Positions 1 through 8,383 of a DNA stretch of 64,000 nucleotides are shown here, one piece after another. The notes under the pieces were generated by a model, which saw only the letters and a program-made list of their open reading frames with translations, was not told the origin of the DNA and made no database searches. How positions within the stretch are numbered: position 1 is the stretch's first letter; every line of letters begins with the position of its first letter. The position numbers were made by a program, and so were the translations under genes. The stretch comes from GCA-2746235 sp049609225 (lineage in GTDB: Bacteria; Planctomycetota; UBA1135): the NCBI GenBank assembly GCA_049609225.1, contig JBMYYH010000002.1:8154-72153 (forward strand). Reading direction: 5' to 3'.

Positions 1-168
1 CTGAGAACGCCTCTCCGTCGCCATGGCTTGGATGCCTGAGGGCAAATGTTCGACCCGAATCGCCGTTGCGACGCGATTTCGATGTTGTCCACCGGGCCCT
101 CGCGAACGCGTGGCCTCGTATTTGAGCTCCTTGGCCAGCTCTTCGGCGGATTTTTCAGCGGGATGCAC
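1..168 (-). CDS. Peptide chain release factor-like protein (GGQ domain), 5' part only
   Basis: The minus strand is open from 168 to the left edge and encodes 56 residues of an RF-1-type domain. The GPGGQHRN segment carries the GGQ motif that enters the ribosomal peptidyl-transferase centre and promotes peptidyl-tRNA hydrolysis, and ERRSQ follows at the edge. The start VHPAE, then EEL and TRSRGPGGQ, resembles the short stand-alone release-factor-like proteins common in planctomycetes and related bacteria, which lack the codon-recognition domains of RF1/RF2. I chose GTG at 166-168 because that family usually begins MHPA; the frame stays open further upstream, so the start is uncertain. Rescue of stalled ribosomes is inferred from the family. 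The C-terminal part lies outside the window. Confidence 0.8.
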   Translation of the reverse strand, partial: MHPAEKSAEELAKELKYEATRSRGPGGQHRNRVATAIRVEHLPSGIQAMATERRSQ

Positions 169-280
169 GTTCCCATCATAATCTTCTCTGAGGCTGAGGG
201 AGTCACCAATGAGGTTCTGGGGACTAATGTTGGAACAGATTCCCCTCTGCGCACCTCTTAGGTGTAGACCCTAAACAGAC

Positions 281-2350
281 ATGTTCCAGACCCTGATTCT
301 CCTTGCACTTCCCCTGGCCCAAAGTGGCCAGATCTCCCAAGAGCCGACCCTGACTTGGGTCGATGCTGGTTTCGATCGCGCCCTGTTCCAGGTCGATCGT
401 CTCGACGCCGAGCTCTCGGCCGCAACCCGCATCAACGACGACCTCATCTCCAAGAAAGGCATCATCCCTGAGCCGACTCCTGGTTATGAGCTGACCTCCA
501 CGGTCATCGTCGAAACCGATGCGCCTGAGATGCTGGCCGCCATCGCCAGCGACATCGTCCCGAGTTGGACTGAGCCGCTGACCGCAGCTCCTGGCTTCCA
601 CTTGGTGCACGCCAACAGCGTCCGCGATGCCCTCACCCTTTCGCGCGACCTCGAGGCCTACTTCGGTGATGAAGCGGTCTACATGGATGTCGAGCGTCCA
701 TGGAACACGCGCGCTCTGCCCACCGATCCGAGCTTCGGCAATCAGTGGCACCTGAAGAACAACATCAACACCATCGCCGACGCCAACCTCGAAGGCGCTT
801 GGAATGCTGGCTTCACCGGTGACGGTGTGGTCATCGGCATCATCGATGGTGGTGTTTACGTCACGCACCCAGACCTCAACGACAACTACAACTCCACCGC
901 TTCCACTTCGGGTGGTAACAGCAACCACGGCACCTCGTGCGCCGGCGTCGCTGCAGCGGAAGGTAACAACGGTGCCGGTGGTGTCGGTGCTGCATACGGC
1001 GCGCAGTGGTCGAAGCTCTACTACGGCGGATCCAGCACCACGGCGAATGCCTTCGGTCACCGCAACGACATCAACGACATCAAGTCCAACTCTTGGGGTC
1101 CTTGGGATGATGGAACCATCTCCTACATGTCGAGCGCAGAACGTTCCGCACTGGAAACCGCGATTGCTTCCGGCCGCGGCGGACTCGGCGAGATCTTCGC
1201 ATGGGCTGCAGGTAACGGCGGCACCGGCGACCGCGTCGAATACGATCCTTACGCATCTAGCCGTTACACCATCGCGATTGGCGCGGTTGGTGATGGCGAC
1301 ACCCGCTCTTGGTACAACGAGCAGGGCAGCTCCATGACTGTGGTTTCCCACTCTGATGGCAACAGCCGCGGCATCTACACCACCACCGGTGGCGGCGGCT
1401 ACACCAGCAACTTCGGCGGAACCTCGAGCTCCTGTCCGCTCGGCGCAGGCGTCACCGCTTTGGTGTTGGAAGCAAACCCAGCGCTCACTTGGCGCGACGT
1501 CACGGGTGTGCTGATCGAATCGGCACGCAAGAACGATGGCGGTAACGGCAACTGGCAGGTGAACCCGGCCGGCTACGACGTCAACATTAACTATGGCTTC
1601 GGTGCCATCGATGCGGATGCAGCAGTCGCTTTGGCACAGACCTGGGTCAACTTCCCTGCGGAGCAGTCCGCAACCAGCGGTCAGGTCAACGTCAACCAGA
1701 CCATCCTGGATAACAACACCACGGGCATCGATCGCATCGTCAACATCCCGACCGACATCATCATCGAGTCGGTGGAGTTGAAGATGAACATCAGCCACAA
1801 CAACGTCGGTGACCTCGACATCAAGCTGACCAGCCCGAGTGGCCAGGGTTCGCAGCTCACCAAGGTGCGCTCGGATGGAACCAACAACTACTCGAACTTC
1901 ATCTTCACTTCCATGCGTCACTGGGGCGAGAGCTCGCAGGGCGACTGGACCGTGCATGTGAGCGATGAGGATGCAGGCACCACCGGTACCTGGACCAACT
2001 TCACCTTGACGGTCTATGGTCACGATGGCTCTTCCACCTCGATGACGCTGGCAAACCCGACCCTCGTGGGCGGCGCCTCCAGCTCGATCGACATCAGCAA
2101 CGCCACTCCGAACGCCTCGACTTGGCTCGCCTACTCGATCACGGGTCTGGGTAGCTTCAACATCCCGGCGCTTGGCGTGACCCTCGGCCTGGCGAACCCA
2201 TCTCAGCTCGGTTCGATGCAGACCACCAGCGGTTCTGGTGACACCTCCTACCTGGTGACGCCTCCGTCCTCCGCGACCGGCATCAACTACTGGATGCAGG
2301 CCATCCAATCGGGCCAGGTGAGTAACATCATCAGCGGCACGATTCAGTAG
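281..2350 (+). CDS. Secreted S8 (kexin-like) serine protease with P-domain
   Basis: This 689-residue protein has a short hydrophobic signal (residues 1-15), a pro-region (about 16-145) and a subtilase domain. The catalytic triad is visible as D189 (GIIDGG), H216 (NHGTSC) and S382 (GTSSSCP), with oxyanion N312 in AAGNGG. A proprotein-convertase P-domain follows at about 460-570 (NVGDLDIKLTSPSG, GDWTVHVSDE), then a beta-rich tail of about 115 residues. P-domains stabilise or target kexin-type proteases. The protein is probably exported and degrades extracellular protein. It is a single-gene unit followed by a terminator hairpin. No Shine-Dalgarno is evident before the ATG. Family assignment is firm; substrate is unknown. 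Confidence 0.95.
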   Translation: MFQTLILLALPLAQSGQISQEPTLTWVDAGFDRALFQVDRLDAELSAATRINDDLISKKGIIPEPTPGYELTSTVIVETDAPEMLAAIASDIVPSWTEPLTAAPGFHLVHANSVRDALTLSRDLEAYFGDEAVYMDVERPWNTRALPTDPSFGNQWHLKNNINTIADANLEGAWNAGFTGDGVVIGIIDGGVYVTHPDLNDNYNSTASTSGGNSNHGTSCAGVAAAEGNNGAGGVGAAYGAQWSKLYYGGSSTTANAFGHRNDINDIKSNSWGPWDDGTISYMSSAERSALETAIASGRGGLGEIFAWAAGNGGTGDRVEYDPYASSRYTIAIGAVGDGDTRSWYNEQGSSMTVVSHSDGNSRGIYTTTGGGGYTSNFGGTSSSCPLGAGVTALVLEANPALTWRDVTGVLIESARKNDGGNGNWQVNPAGYDVNINYGFGAIDADAAVALAQTWVNFPAEQSATSGQVNVNQTILDNNTTGIDRIVNIPTDIIIESVELKMNISHNNVGDLDIKLTSPSGQGSQLTKVRSDGTNNYSNFIFTSMRHWGESSQGDWTVHVSDEDAGTTGTWTNFTLTVYGHDGSSTSMTLANPTLVGGASSSIDISNATPNASTWLAYSITGLGSFNIPALGVTLGLANPSQLGSMQTTSGSGDTSYLVTPPSSATGINYWMQAIQSGQVSNIISGTIQ

Positions 2351-2372
2351 GGAAACCTACGAATCCCGAATG

Positions 2373-2412
2373 ACGGGCGTCTTCCCAGCAGGGAAGGCGC
2401 CCGTTCTCGTTT
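2373..2412 (+). terminator. Intrinsic terminator-like hairpin after the S8 protease
   Basis: A 14-base arm at 2373-2386 pairs with 2391-2404 across a 4-base loop, with one G-T wobble. A weak T-rich stretch (TCTCGTTT) follows. It lies 23 bases after the protease stop and separates that gene from the acyl-CoA ligase. Confidence 0.6.
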
Positions 2413-2443
2413 GCACCTCCAAGGCACTTGCTATGCTTGGCTT

Positions 2444-4141
2444 ATGGACGAACGCCGTTGGTATGACCACTACGAGGATGGTGTCCCTCGCACCATTAAC
2501 TTCGAGGATGTTCCGCTTCCGGAATACCTCGAAAGGGCCGTGCGTCGCTATCCCGAAGCAGACGCCATCCACTTCCTGAATTGCCGGCTGAGTTATCGCC
2601 AGCTCAAGGATGAGGTCGATCGATTCGCGACCGCGCTGGCTGGACTGGGTGTCCGTAAAGGCACTCGCGTTGCCGTGCAGGCGCCGAACATTCCGCAGAC
2701 CGCGATTGCCTACTTGGCGATCCAACGCCTCGGCGCACATGCGGTGATGACCAACCCGCTGTACATGCCGCGCGAGATCGAACATCAATGGAATGATGCG
2801 GAAGTCGAGGTCGCCATCACCATGGATTTCCTGTGGGACCAGAAGGTCCGCGCCATGCGCGACAAGGTTGGGGTGCGCGAATACATCATCGCCTCGATCC
2901 CCGAGTACCTGAAGTTCCCGGTCAAGCAGCTGGCGCCGCTGAAGCTGAAGAAGAACGACCCACCCGCAATCGCCAAGGTCAAGCCGGAGCCTGGCGTGCA
3001 CTTCTTCCGCAAGTTGCTGAAGTCCTCGGCCGCCACGCCGCCGCAGGTCGACATCAGCATGGACGACATCGCCGTGATCCAATACACCGGCGGTACCACA
3101 GGTGTGTCGAAGGGTGCCATCCTGACTCACGGCAACCTCAGCTACAACGTGCAGCAGGTGCGCAACTGGTTCACCGGCTTGGAGCCTGGCAAGGAAGTCC
3201 TGCTCGCAGCACTACCGTTCTTCCATATCTTCGGCCTGACGGTCTGCCTGACCTGGCCGGTCGCTGTGGGTGCAGCCATCGTCCTGCAGGCCAACCCGCG
3301 GGATATCGATGGCATGGTCAAGCGCATCTCCAAGCACCGCGTGACCCTGTTCCCGGCCCTGCCTGCGCTGTTCAATGCGATCAACCAATACCCTGGCGTC
3401 GAGAACATCGACCTCTCCAGTGTGAAGCGTTGTTTCTCGGGCTCGGCTCCGCTGCCGGAGGATGTGCAGAACCGCTTCGAACAGTTGACGGGCGCCATCA
3501 TCGTCGAAGGTTTCGGCCTTACCGAGACTTCCCCGGTGGTCACGGCGAACCCATGCATGGGCAAGCGCAAGATCGGTCACATTGGATTGCCTTTGCCGGA
3601 AACCGATGTACGCATCGTCGATCCGGAAGGCGGTCTGCCGGAACTGCCCGTCGGCGAGACCGGCGAACTCATCGTGCAAGGCCCGCAGGTCATGCAGGGT
3701 TACTTGAACCGCGAACAAGAGACCGCCAACACCATCCGCAATGGTTGGCTCTACACCGGCGACCTCGCGGTGATGGATGCCGAGGGTTACTTCAAGATCG
3801 TCGGTCGTAAGAAAGACATGATTATCGCTTCCGGCTACAACGTCTTCCCGGATGAGATCGATCGCGTGTTGATGGCGAATGAGAAGGTGTTCGAGTCCTG
3901 CACCATCGGTGTGCCGGATGCCAAGCGCGGTGAAACCGTGAAGGCCTTCATCGTGCCGCAGCCGGGTGAGATGATCAGCGAAGAAGAGCTGAAGGAATGG
4001 TGCGCCAATGAGCTCGCGGCCTACAAGGTGCCGAAGTTCTGGGAGTTCCGCGAGGAGTTGCCGAAGTCGGCGATGATGAAGCTCCTGCGTCGGGAGTTGC
4101 GCGATGAAGAAGTGAAGAAGATGGCCAACGGCAATGCCTGA
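2444..4141 (+). CDS. Long-chain acyl-CoA ligase (AMP-forming, FadD-like)
   Basis: The 565-residue product is an ANL-superfamily adenylate-forming enzyme that should activate a fatty acid to acyl-AMP and then acyl-CoA. Visible core motifs in order are the P-loop-like YTGGTTGVSKGA, FGLTETSP, YTGDLA, and GRKKDMIIASGYNVFP with the hinge region. The C-terminal catalytic-lysine motif reads PKSAMMKLLRR. The usual form is PKSxxGKILRR, so the lysine is kept but the preceding Gly is Met. ATG 2444 was preferred over an in-frame TTG at 2411, which lies next to the terminator. The stop overlaps the start of the following SDR gene by 8 bases, so the two are co-translated and probably act in one lipid pathway. 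Chain-length preference cannot be read from the sequence. Confidence 0.92.
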   Translation: MDERRWYDHYEDGVPRTINFEDVPLPEYLERAVRRYPEADAIHFLNCRLSYRQLKDEVDRFATALAGLGVRKGTRVAVQAPNIPQTAIAYLAIQRLGAHAVMTNPLYMPREIEHQWNDAEVEVAITMDFLWDQKVRAMRDKVGVREYIIASIPEYLKFPVKQLAPLKLKKNDPPAIAKVKPEPGVHFFRKLLKSSAATPPQVDISMDDIAVIQYTGGTTGVSKGAILTHGNLSYNVQQVRNWFTGLEPGKEVLLAALPFFHIFGLTVCLTWPVAVGAAIVLQANPRDIDGMVKRISKHRVTLFPALPALFNAINQYPGVENIDLSSVKRCFSGSAPLPEDVQNRFEQLTGAIIVEGFGLTETSPVVTANPCMGKRKIGHIGLPLPETDVRIVDPEGGLPELPVGETGELIVQGPQVMQGYLNREQETANTIRNGWLYTGDLAVMDAEGYFKIVGRKKDMIIASGYNVFPDEIDRVLMANEKVFESCTIGVPDAKRGETVKAFIVPQPGEMISEEELKEWCANELAAYKVPKFWEFREELPKSAMMKLLRRELRDEEVKKMANGNA

Positions 4142-4994
4142 TCCAGCTTTCGAATTTCCCGACCTCAGCGGTCAAGTCGCGATCGTCACCGGAGCGAGTC
4201 GTGGCATCGGCAAGGTTATCGCTTTAGCCCTGGCCGGCGCCGGCGCCGACATCGTGGTCGCGGCCAAAAGCGAGAAATCGCGCGATAGCCTGCCGGGCAA
4301 CATCCACGAGACTGCCGATGAGGTTCGAGCCCTCGGACGTCGCGCATTGGCGGTCAAGACCAATGTCCGCAACGCAGAGGAAGTCGAGGCGATGGTGCAA
4401 GCCGCACTCTCCGAGTTCGGACGCATCGACATCCTGCTGAACAACGCCGGTGCGATGTTCTGGCGTCCCGTCGTCCAGACGCCACCCAAGCGTTTCGATC
4501 TGATGATGGAGGTGAATGCACGTGCCGCATACTTGGCCACGCATTTCGTCCTGCCGCACATGATGGAGCGGGGCAGTGGCTGCATCGTGCAGATGTCACC
4601 GCCGCCGGTCGTCGAGATGATGCGTGGCAAGACTCCCTACTGCATCTCCAAGTTCGGCATGAGCCTGTTGGCGATGGGCTTGGCGCAGGAAGTCGGCGAT
4701 AGCGCCATTCGCAGTTGCGCCCTGTGGCCAGCCACCGCGATCGAATCGCAGGCCACCATCAATCATGGTCTAGGTGGTCCGAAGGATTGGCGCAAAGCCG
4801 ACATCCTCGCCGACGCGACCTTGGCCATCCTCCAAGCACCGATCGAGAAGGTGCAGGGGCAATGCCTGATCGATGAACAGGCGCTCCACCTCGTCGGCGT
4901 GACCGACTTCGAATCCTACAACTGTGTGGAGGGCGGCAAGCCCATCCGCATTGTCGGGGATGGCGGAGTGCAGGCCGGCTTGTGGCAGACCTGA
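4134..4994 (+). CDS. Short-chain dehydrogenase, HSDL2-like
   Basis: The 286-residue protein is a classical SDR with the cofactor motif TGASRGIG near the N-terminus, NNAG in the middle and YCISK as the YxxxK catalytic pair. The extended pattern (IHETADEVRALG, LALWPATAIESQA) matches hydroxysteroid dehydrogenase-like protein 2, a group linked to fatty-acyl metabolism in animals and found in many bacteria. The bacterial proteins generally lack the C-terminal SCP2 domain, as here. It overlaps the acyl-CoA ligase gene by 8 bases, which supports a shared lipid or acyl-CoA role. The expected reaction is NAD(P)-dependent oxidoreduction; the substrate is not predictable. Confidence 0.88.
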   Translation: MPDPAFEFPDLSGQVAIVTGASRGIGKVIALALAGAGADIVVAAKSEKSRDSLPGNIHETADEVRALGRRALAVKTNVRNAEEVEAMVQAALSEFGRIDILLNNAGAMFWRPVVQTPPKRFDLMMEVNARAAYLATHFVLPHMMERGSGCIVQMSPPPVVEMMRGKTPYCISKFGMSLLAMGLAQEVGDSAIRSCALWPATAIESQATINHGLGGPKDWRKADILADATLAILQAPIEKVQGQCLIDEQALHLVGVTDFESYNCVEGGKPIRIVGDGGVQAGLWQT

Positions 4995-5024
4995 ACGCGA
5001 GGTTCTTTCTGAGAGGCGCCGCGC

Positions 5025-5918
5025 CTACTGCGCCGACGACGTCTTCAGTTTGCGCGCAGCGAGTTCGGCCTTGACCTTGTCGCGGGCATTCTGAATCGCA
5101 TCCTTCGAGGCACGCTTGAGGTCCCAGGTCAGGTTGACCTTGGAGAGCGTCCAGACCCACCACTTGGTGGGGTCGAAGTGGAACCAGCGCACGCCATTGC
5201 GATAATCGTTGGCGAAGCGATGGTGGAAGTTGTGGTAGCCCTCGCCCATGGTGACCAGCGCCGTGATGAAGGAATCACGTGCCGAGTTCGCCAGGCTGTA
5301 CGGGCGGCTGCCGATCATGTGCGCGATCGAGTTGATCGAGAAGGTGCTGTGCCATTCGAACACGAGGCGCAGGAAACCAGCGATCAGGAGCGCGCCGATG
5401 GGATCTCCCCAAAGGAAGCCAAGCAGGAACGGAGTGACGCCGCCGGACATGATGGCCCAGGCGAGGTAGTGCTCGTGCTGATGCATGACCAGGCGACTCT
5501 TCTTGAGGTCTGGCACGTTGGCCAGATCAGGCTCCTTGGCCTGGTGCAGGACCCAGCCGATATGTGCCCACCAAAATCCTTTTCGGATGTTGTAGGGATC
5601 GTCCTTTTTGTCGACCTGGCCGTGATGGATGCGATGGTCGGAGGACCACTTCAGGGCCGAGTTCTGGATCGAGGCCGCGCCGAAGAAGAGGTACATGGCG
5701 CGGAGCACGGCGCGGGCGCGGTGCGTGGGGTGTGCGAACAAACGGTGGTAGCCAGCGCTGATCGACAGGGTGCAGATCCAGGCGTAGAACACACCGAGTC
5801 CGAGACTCATCCAAGAGAACTTGATGAGGCACATGTAAAGCACCGCAACAACGGCGAGCACATGCGCGATCAAGATGAAGTTCGTATTGACCTTGTCTAG
5901 AGGACGGCGTCTGGACAT
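5025..5918 (-). CDS. Acyl-CoA desaturase (delta-9 type, membrane di-iron)
   Basis: This 297-residue integral membrane enzyme has the three histidine boxes of stearoyl-CoA desaturases: HRLFAH, DHRIHH and HNFHH. These bind a di-iron centre that inserts a cis double bond into a saturated acyl chain using O2. Hydrophobic segments surround the boxes (for example residues about 12-50 and 155-185). It is shorter than animal SCD but typical for bacterial members. It lies 7 bases downstream of the acyltransferase gene on the same strand, so unsaturated acyl chains and phospholipid acylation appear co-expressed for membrane-fluidity control. It converges with the ligase/SDR pair across a 30-base gap. 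ATG 5918 gives MSRRRPLD, a typical cytoplasmic basic N-terminus. Confidence 0.93.
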   Translation of the reverse strand: MSRRRPLDKVNTNFILIAHVLAVVAVLYMCLIKFSWMSLGLGVFYAWICTLSISAGYHRLFAHPTHRARAVLRAMYLFFGAASIQNSALKWSSDHRIHHGQVDKKDDPYNIRKGFWWAHIGWVLHQAKEPDLANVPDLKKSRLVMHQHEHYLAWAIMSGGVTPFLLGFLWGDPIGALLIAGFLRLVFEWHSTFSINSIAHMIGSRPYSLANSARDSFITALVTMGEGYHNFHHRFANDYRNGVRWFHFDPTKWWVWTLSKVNLTWDLKRASKDAIQNARDKVKAELAARKLKTSSAQ

Positions 5919-5925
5919 CGCAACA

Positions 5926-6714
5926 TTATGCAGGTTTAGGGGGGGCAGGCGGCAGGAACCTCAAGAACAATTCGCGCAGCTCCTTGGACTTTTCCCGTAA
6001 CTCCCTTCTACTCCAATCCACGGTGTCTACGGCCGGAAGGAAGTCAATCCGGATCACCCCAGAGCGCACAATGAGGCTGCCCATCGGGTTAACGGTGTCT
6101 GCACCCCGCATAATGCACGGAATGATGGGGGCACCGGTCTGCAGGGCGAGGTGAAAAGCGCCCATTTTGAACTCCTGTAGGCCTCCAAGGCGGGAACGGG
6201 TGCCTTCCGGGGCAATCCACAGCGCCAAACCCTCCTCGCGGATGCGTCGGGCCGAAAGTTCCATGCTGGAGCGCGCCGCCTCACTGTTTCCGCGGTCGAC
6301 CTCGATGAATCCGAGCATGCGCATCACCCTTCCCATTAAGGGGATACGTCCGAATTCCTTCTTGTAGATGACGGTTCCCGGGTGCGACCAAGCAGCACTC
6401 CAGACGAACAGGTCGACCAGGCTCACATGGTTGACGGCAAGGATGCGGGGGCCGTCCTGATCGCGATTTTCGAGGCCGTTGAGGTCCAGTTTGATCCCAA
6501 AAAGCCAGCAAAGGCCTTTTCCCCAGCCACGGAGCAGTCCTTGGCGGTGCTTGCGGCTCCAACCAGGGAGCAGCAATAGCAGCAGAATCAGGACAATAAT
6601 GTAGAGGAAGGCATAGAGCACCGCCGGCACGATCATGAGGACGGCACGGATGACGCCTCCAGGCTTGGGTGGCTCCCATTCCAAGGGAGCGCCACCGGTG
6701 GGATCGGGGCTCAT
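5926..6714 (-). CDS. 1-acyl-sn-glycerol-3-phosphate acyltransferase (PlsC-like)
   Basis: The 262-residue protein carries an N-terminal membrane segment at about 20-50. The LPLAT motifs follow: NHVSLVD (the HxxxxD catalytic motif), then APEGTRSR, which binds the glycerol phosphate, and a proline-containing GAPIIPC block. The family transfers an acyl chain from acyl-CoA or acyl-ACP to lysophosphatidic acid in phospholipid synthesis. It sits between the SUI1-like gene (12-base gap) and the desaturase (7-base gap) in one minus-strand operon. Whether it is the main PlsC or an accessory lyso-lipid acyltransferase cannot be decided here. Confidence 0.9.
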   Translation of the reverse strand: MSPDPTGGAPLEWEPPKPGGVIRAVLMIVPAVLYAFLYIIVLILLLLLLPGWSRKHRQGLLRGWGKGLCWLFGIKLDLNGLENRDQDGPRILAVNHVSLVDLFVWSAAWSHPGTVIYKKEFGRIPLMGRVMRMLGFIEVDRGNSEAARSSMELSARRIREEGLALWIAPEGTRSRLGGLQEFKMGAFHLALQTGAPIIPCIMRGADTVNPMGSLIVRSGVIRIDFLPAVDTVDWSRRELREKSKELRELFLRFLPPAPPKPA

Positions 6715-6726
6715 AGGGGCTTGGCG

Positions 6727-7068
6727 CTAGTCGCGCTGCCCACGCACGCGGATCTGCTGCTTCTCAAACCAGCGCGTCAGTTGCGCGCGGCGATCGCCTT
6801 GGATGACGAGCAGGCCATTGTCATCCACGGTGCCACCTGTTCCGAAGGCCTTCTTGATGAAGCCGAGGATTTCATCGGTGCGCGCCTCGGGGATATCCCG
6901 GACGGTGGTCACGACCTTAGAGCCGCCACGGCGCTCATAGCCGAGGACGACTTCCTTGAAAGGCTTGCCGGTCTCGGGATCGAGCTCGTTGCCCTGGTCA
7001 TCGAATTTCCCCGTGCCCTCAATGCCGGCCTCGGCGAACAGTTTCATGAACGGATTGTCTTCACCCAT
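6727..7068 (-). CDS. SUI1/YciH-family translation factor-like protein
   Basis: This 113-residue protein has an acidic N-terminal extension (about residues 1-40). A SUI1 fold follows: YERRGGSKVVTTV, a helix, then the diagnostic GTGGTV and IQGDRR motifs. The domain is homologous to eIF1 and bacterial YciH, which bind the small ribosomal subunit and affect initiation fidelity. It is first in a minus-strand operon with the acyltransferase and desaturase; that linkage may be only positional. The 83-base gap to hldD must hold both divergent promoters. Confidence 0.88.
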   Translation of the reverse strand: MGEDNPFMKLFAEAGIEGTGKFDDQGNELDPETGKPFKEVVLGYERRGGSKVVTTVRDIPEARTDEILGFIKKAFGTGGTVDDNGLLVIQGDRRAQLTRWFEKQQIRVRGQRD

Positions 7069-7151
7069 TTCCCGCCTATTGTAGACCCGACCTGCGATTC
7101 GTGTGCGGGCATCCGGTGAGGTGGTTGTCGGAGGGCTGGTACGATGTGCGC

Positions 7152-8135
7152 ATGATCATCGTGACGGGCGGTGCAGGATTCATCGGCAGCAATCTGCTGG
7201 CTGGCCTCGAGGGGCGTGGCGACTTGGTCGTCGTGGACACCCTCGGTTCCGGAGATATGTGGCGAAACCTCGCCAAGCGCGAACTGGCAGATGTGGTGCG
7301 TCCAGAGGATCTGGGCGCCTTCCTGGCCGGACGCGACGGTGATGAGGTCGAGGCGATCTTCCATATGGGAGCGATTTCGGCCACCACCGAGACCGATGTC
7401 GATCGGATCGTGCAGAACAACATCCGCCTCAGCTTGGATCTGTTCCGCTGGTGCGGGATGAGCAAGGTGCGGTTGATCTACGCGAGTTCCGCCGCCACTT
7501 ACGGCGATGGTTCGCAAGGCTTCTCCGATGATGACGCCGTCGATTCCTTGGCGCGATTGCGTCCGCTCAATGCCTATGGCTGGAGCAAGCATGTCGTCGA
7601 CCGACGTCTGGCACGATTGCTGCGGCAAGGTGGAAGCCTGCCACCGCAATGTGTTGGCTTGAAGTTCTTCAACGTCTACGGCCCGAATGAATATCACAAG
7701 GGTTCGATGCGCAGCGTGGTGCATCAACTCACGCCGAAGGTCGAGGCAGGGGAGGAAGCGGTGTTGTTCCGCTCGCATCATCCGGATTATCAAGATGGTG
7801 GACAGTTGCGCGACTTCATCTACGTGAAGGATGTGGTGGACGTGATGCTGTGGTTGCTCGACCACCCAGAAGTGCAGGGTTTGTTCAACGTCGGTACGGG
7901 CAAGGCGCGCAGCTTTGCCGATCTTGCGCATGCAGTCTTTGCAGCCTGCGACAAGGAACCGAAGTTGAAGTTCATCGATACGCCGATCGAGATTCGGGAT
8001 AAGTACCAGTACTTCACCCAAGCCGAGATGAGCAAGCTGCAGGGTGCTGGATACGACAAGCCGTTCACCTCGCTGGAAGATGGCGTGAAGGATTACGTGC
8101 AGGCGCACTTGCAGGCCGAAGATCAGTACGTATGA
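7152..8135 (+). CDS. hldD: ADP-L-glycero-D-manno-heptose 6-epimerase
   Basis: The 327-residue extended SDR begins with the Rossmann motif GGAGFIGSN and has SSAATYGDG, the YGWSK active-site YxxxK, and the family block FNVYGPNEYHKG. HldD converts ADP-D-glycero-manno-heptose to the L-glycero form for the lipopolysaccharide inner core, which implies a heptose-containing outer membrane. Full length matches the family at about 310-330 residues. ATG 7152 starts directly before the Rossmann strand; an in-frame ATG 17 codons upstream would add a tail unlike the family. The stop overlaps the next gene by ATGA, so translation of the downstream membrane protein is probably coupled. Confidence 0.93.
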   Translation: MIIVTGGAGFIGSNLLAGLEGRGDLVVVDTLGSGDMWRNLAKRELADVVRPEDLGAFLAGRDGDEVEAIFHMGAISATTETDVDRIVQNNIRLSLDLFRWCGMSKVRLIYASSAATYGDGSQGFSDDDAVDSLARLRPLNAYGWSKHVVDRRLARLLRQGGSLPPQCVGLKFFNVYGPNEYHKGSMRSVVHQLTPKVEAGEEAVLFRSHHPDYQDGGQLRDFIYVKDVVDVMLWLLDHPEVQGLFNVGTGKARSFADLAHAVFAACDKEPKLKFIDTPIEIRDKYQYFTQAEMSKLQGAGYDKPFTSLEDGVKDYVQAHLQAEDQYV

Positions 8136-8383
8136 GCCGCCTGCGACGTCCGGCCAATATCCTCTTCATTGCGGTCGACTTCCTGTGTTCGGCCTATGCG
8201 GCTTTGTGGCTCTCCAGTTGGCTGATGGAGTGGTTCTTCAGCCAAGAAGGCCGCATCATGCCGGAAGGCCAACAGCACACCTTGGTCTTGATGGCGGTGT
8301 GGTTGCCGATCTTCCTGGTCCTATATTCCTTGATTGCCGTGCTCTGGGCGCGGTTGCGATTCGGTGGGCAGAAAAAAGATTGA
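8132..8383 (+). CDS. Small two-helix membrane protein
   Basis: The 83-residue product overlaps the hldD stop by 4 bases. It shows two hydrophobic segments (about residues 10-35 and 48-72), a basic start (MSRLRRP) and a basic end. I recognise no family. The strict overlap with hldD on one side and a membrane protein on the other suggests a small envelope-related operon. Function unknown. Confidence 0.7.
   Translation: MSRLRRPANILFIAVDFLCSAYAALWLSSWLMEWFFSQEGRIMPEGQQHTLVLMAVWLPIFLVLYSLIAVLWARLRFGGQKKD

Noticed and set aside
46..261. A 71-codon plus-strand frame before the S8 protease
   Set aside because: It is antisense to the GGQ release-factor-like frame and has no ribosome-binding site or domain.
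224..2308. A long open frame on the minus strand across the S8 protease
   Set aside because: It is an antisense shadow produced by GC-rich codon bias; its translation is low in recognised motifs, while the plus frame has a complete subtilase triad.
7044..8108. A 354-codon minus-strand frame across hldD
   Set aside because: It is antisense to a well-supported hldD and has no recognisable domain.
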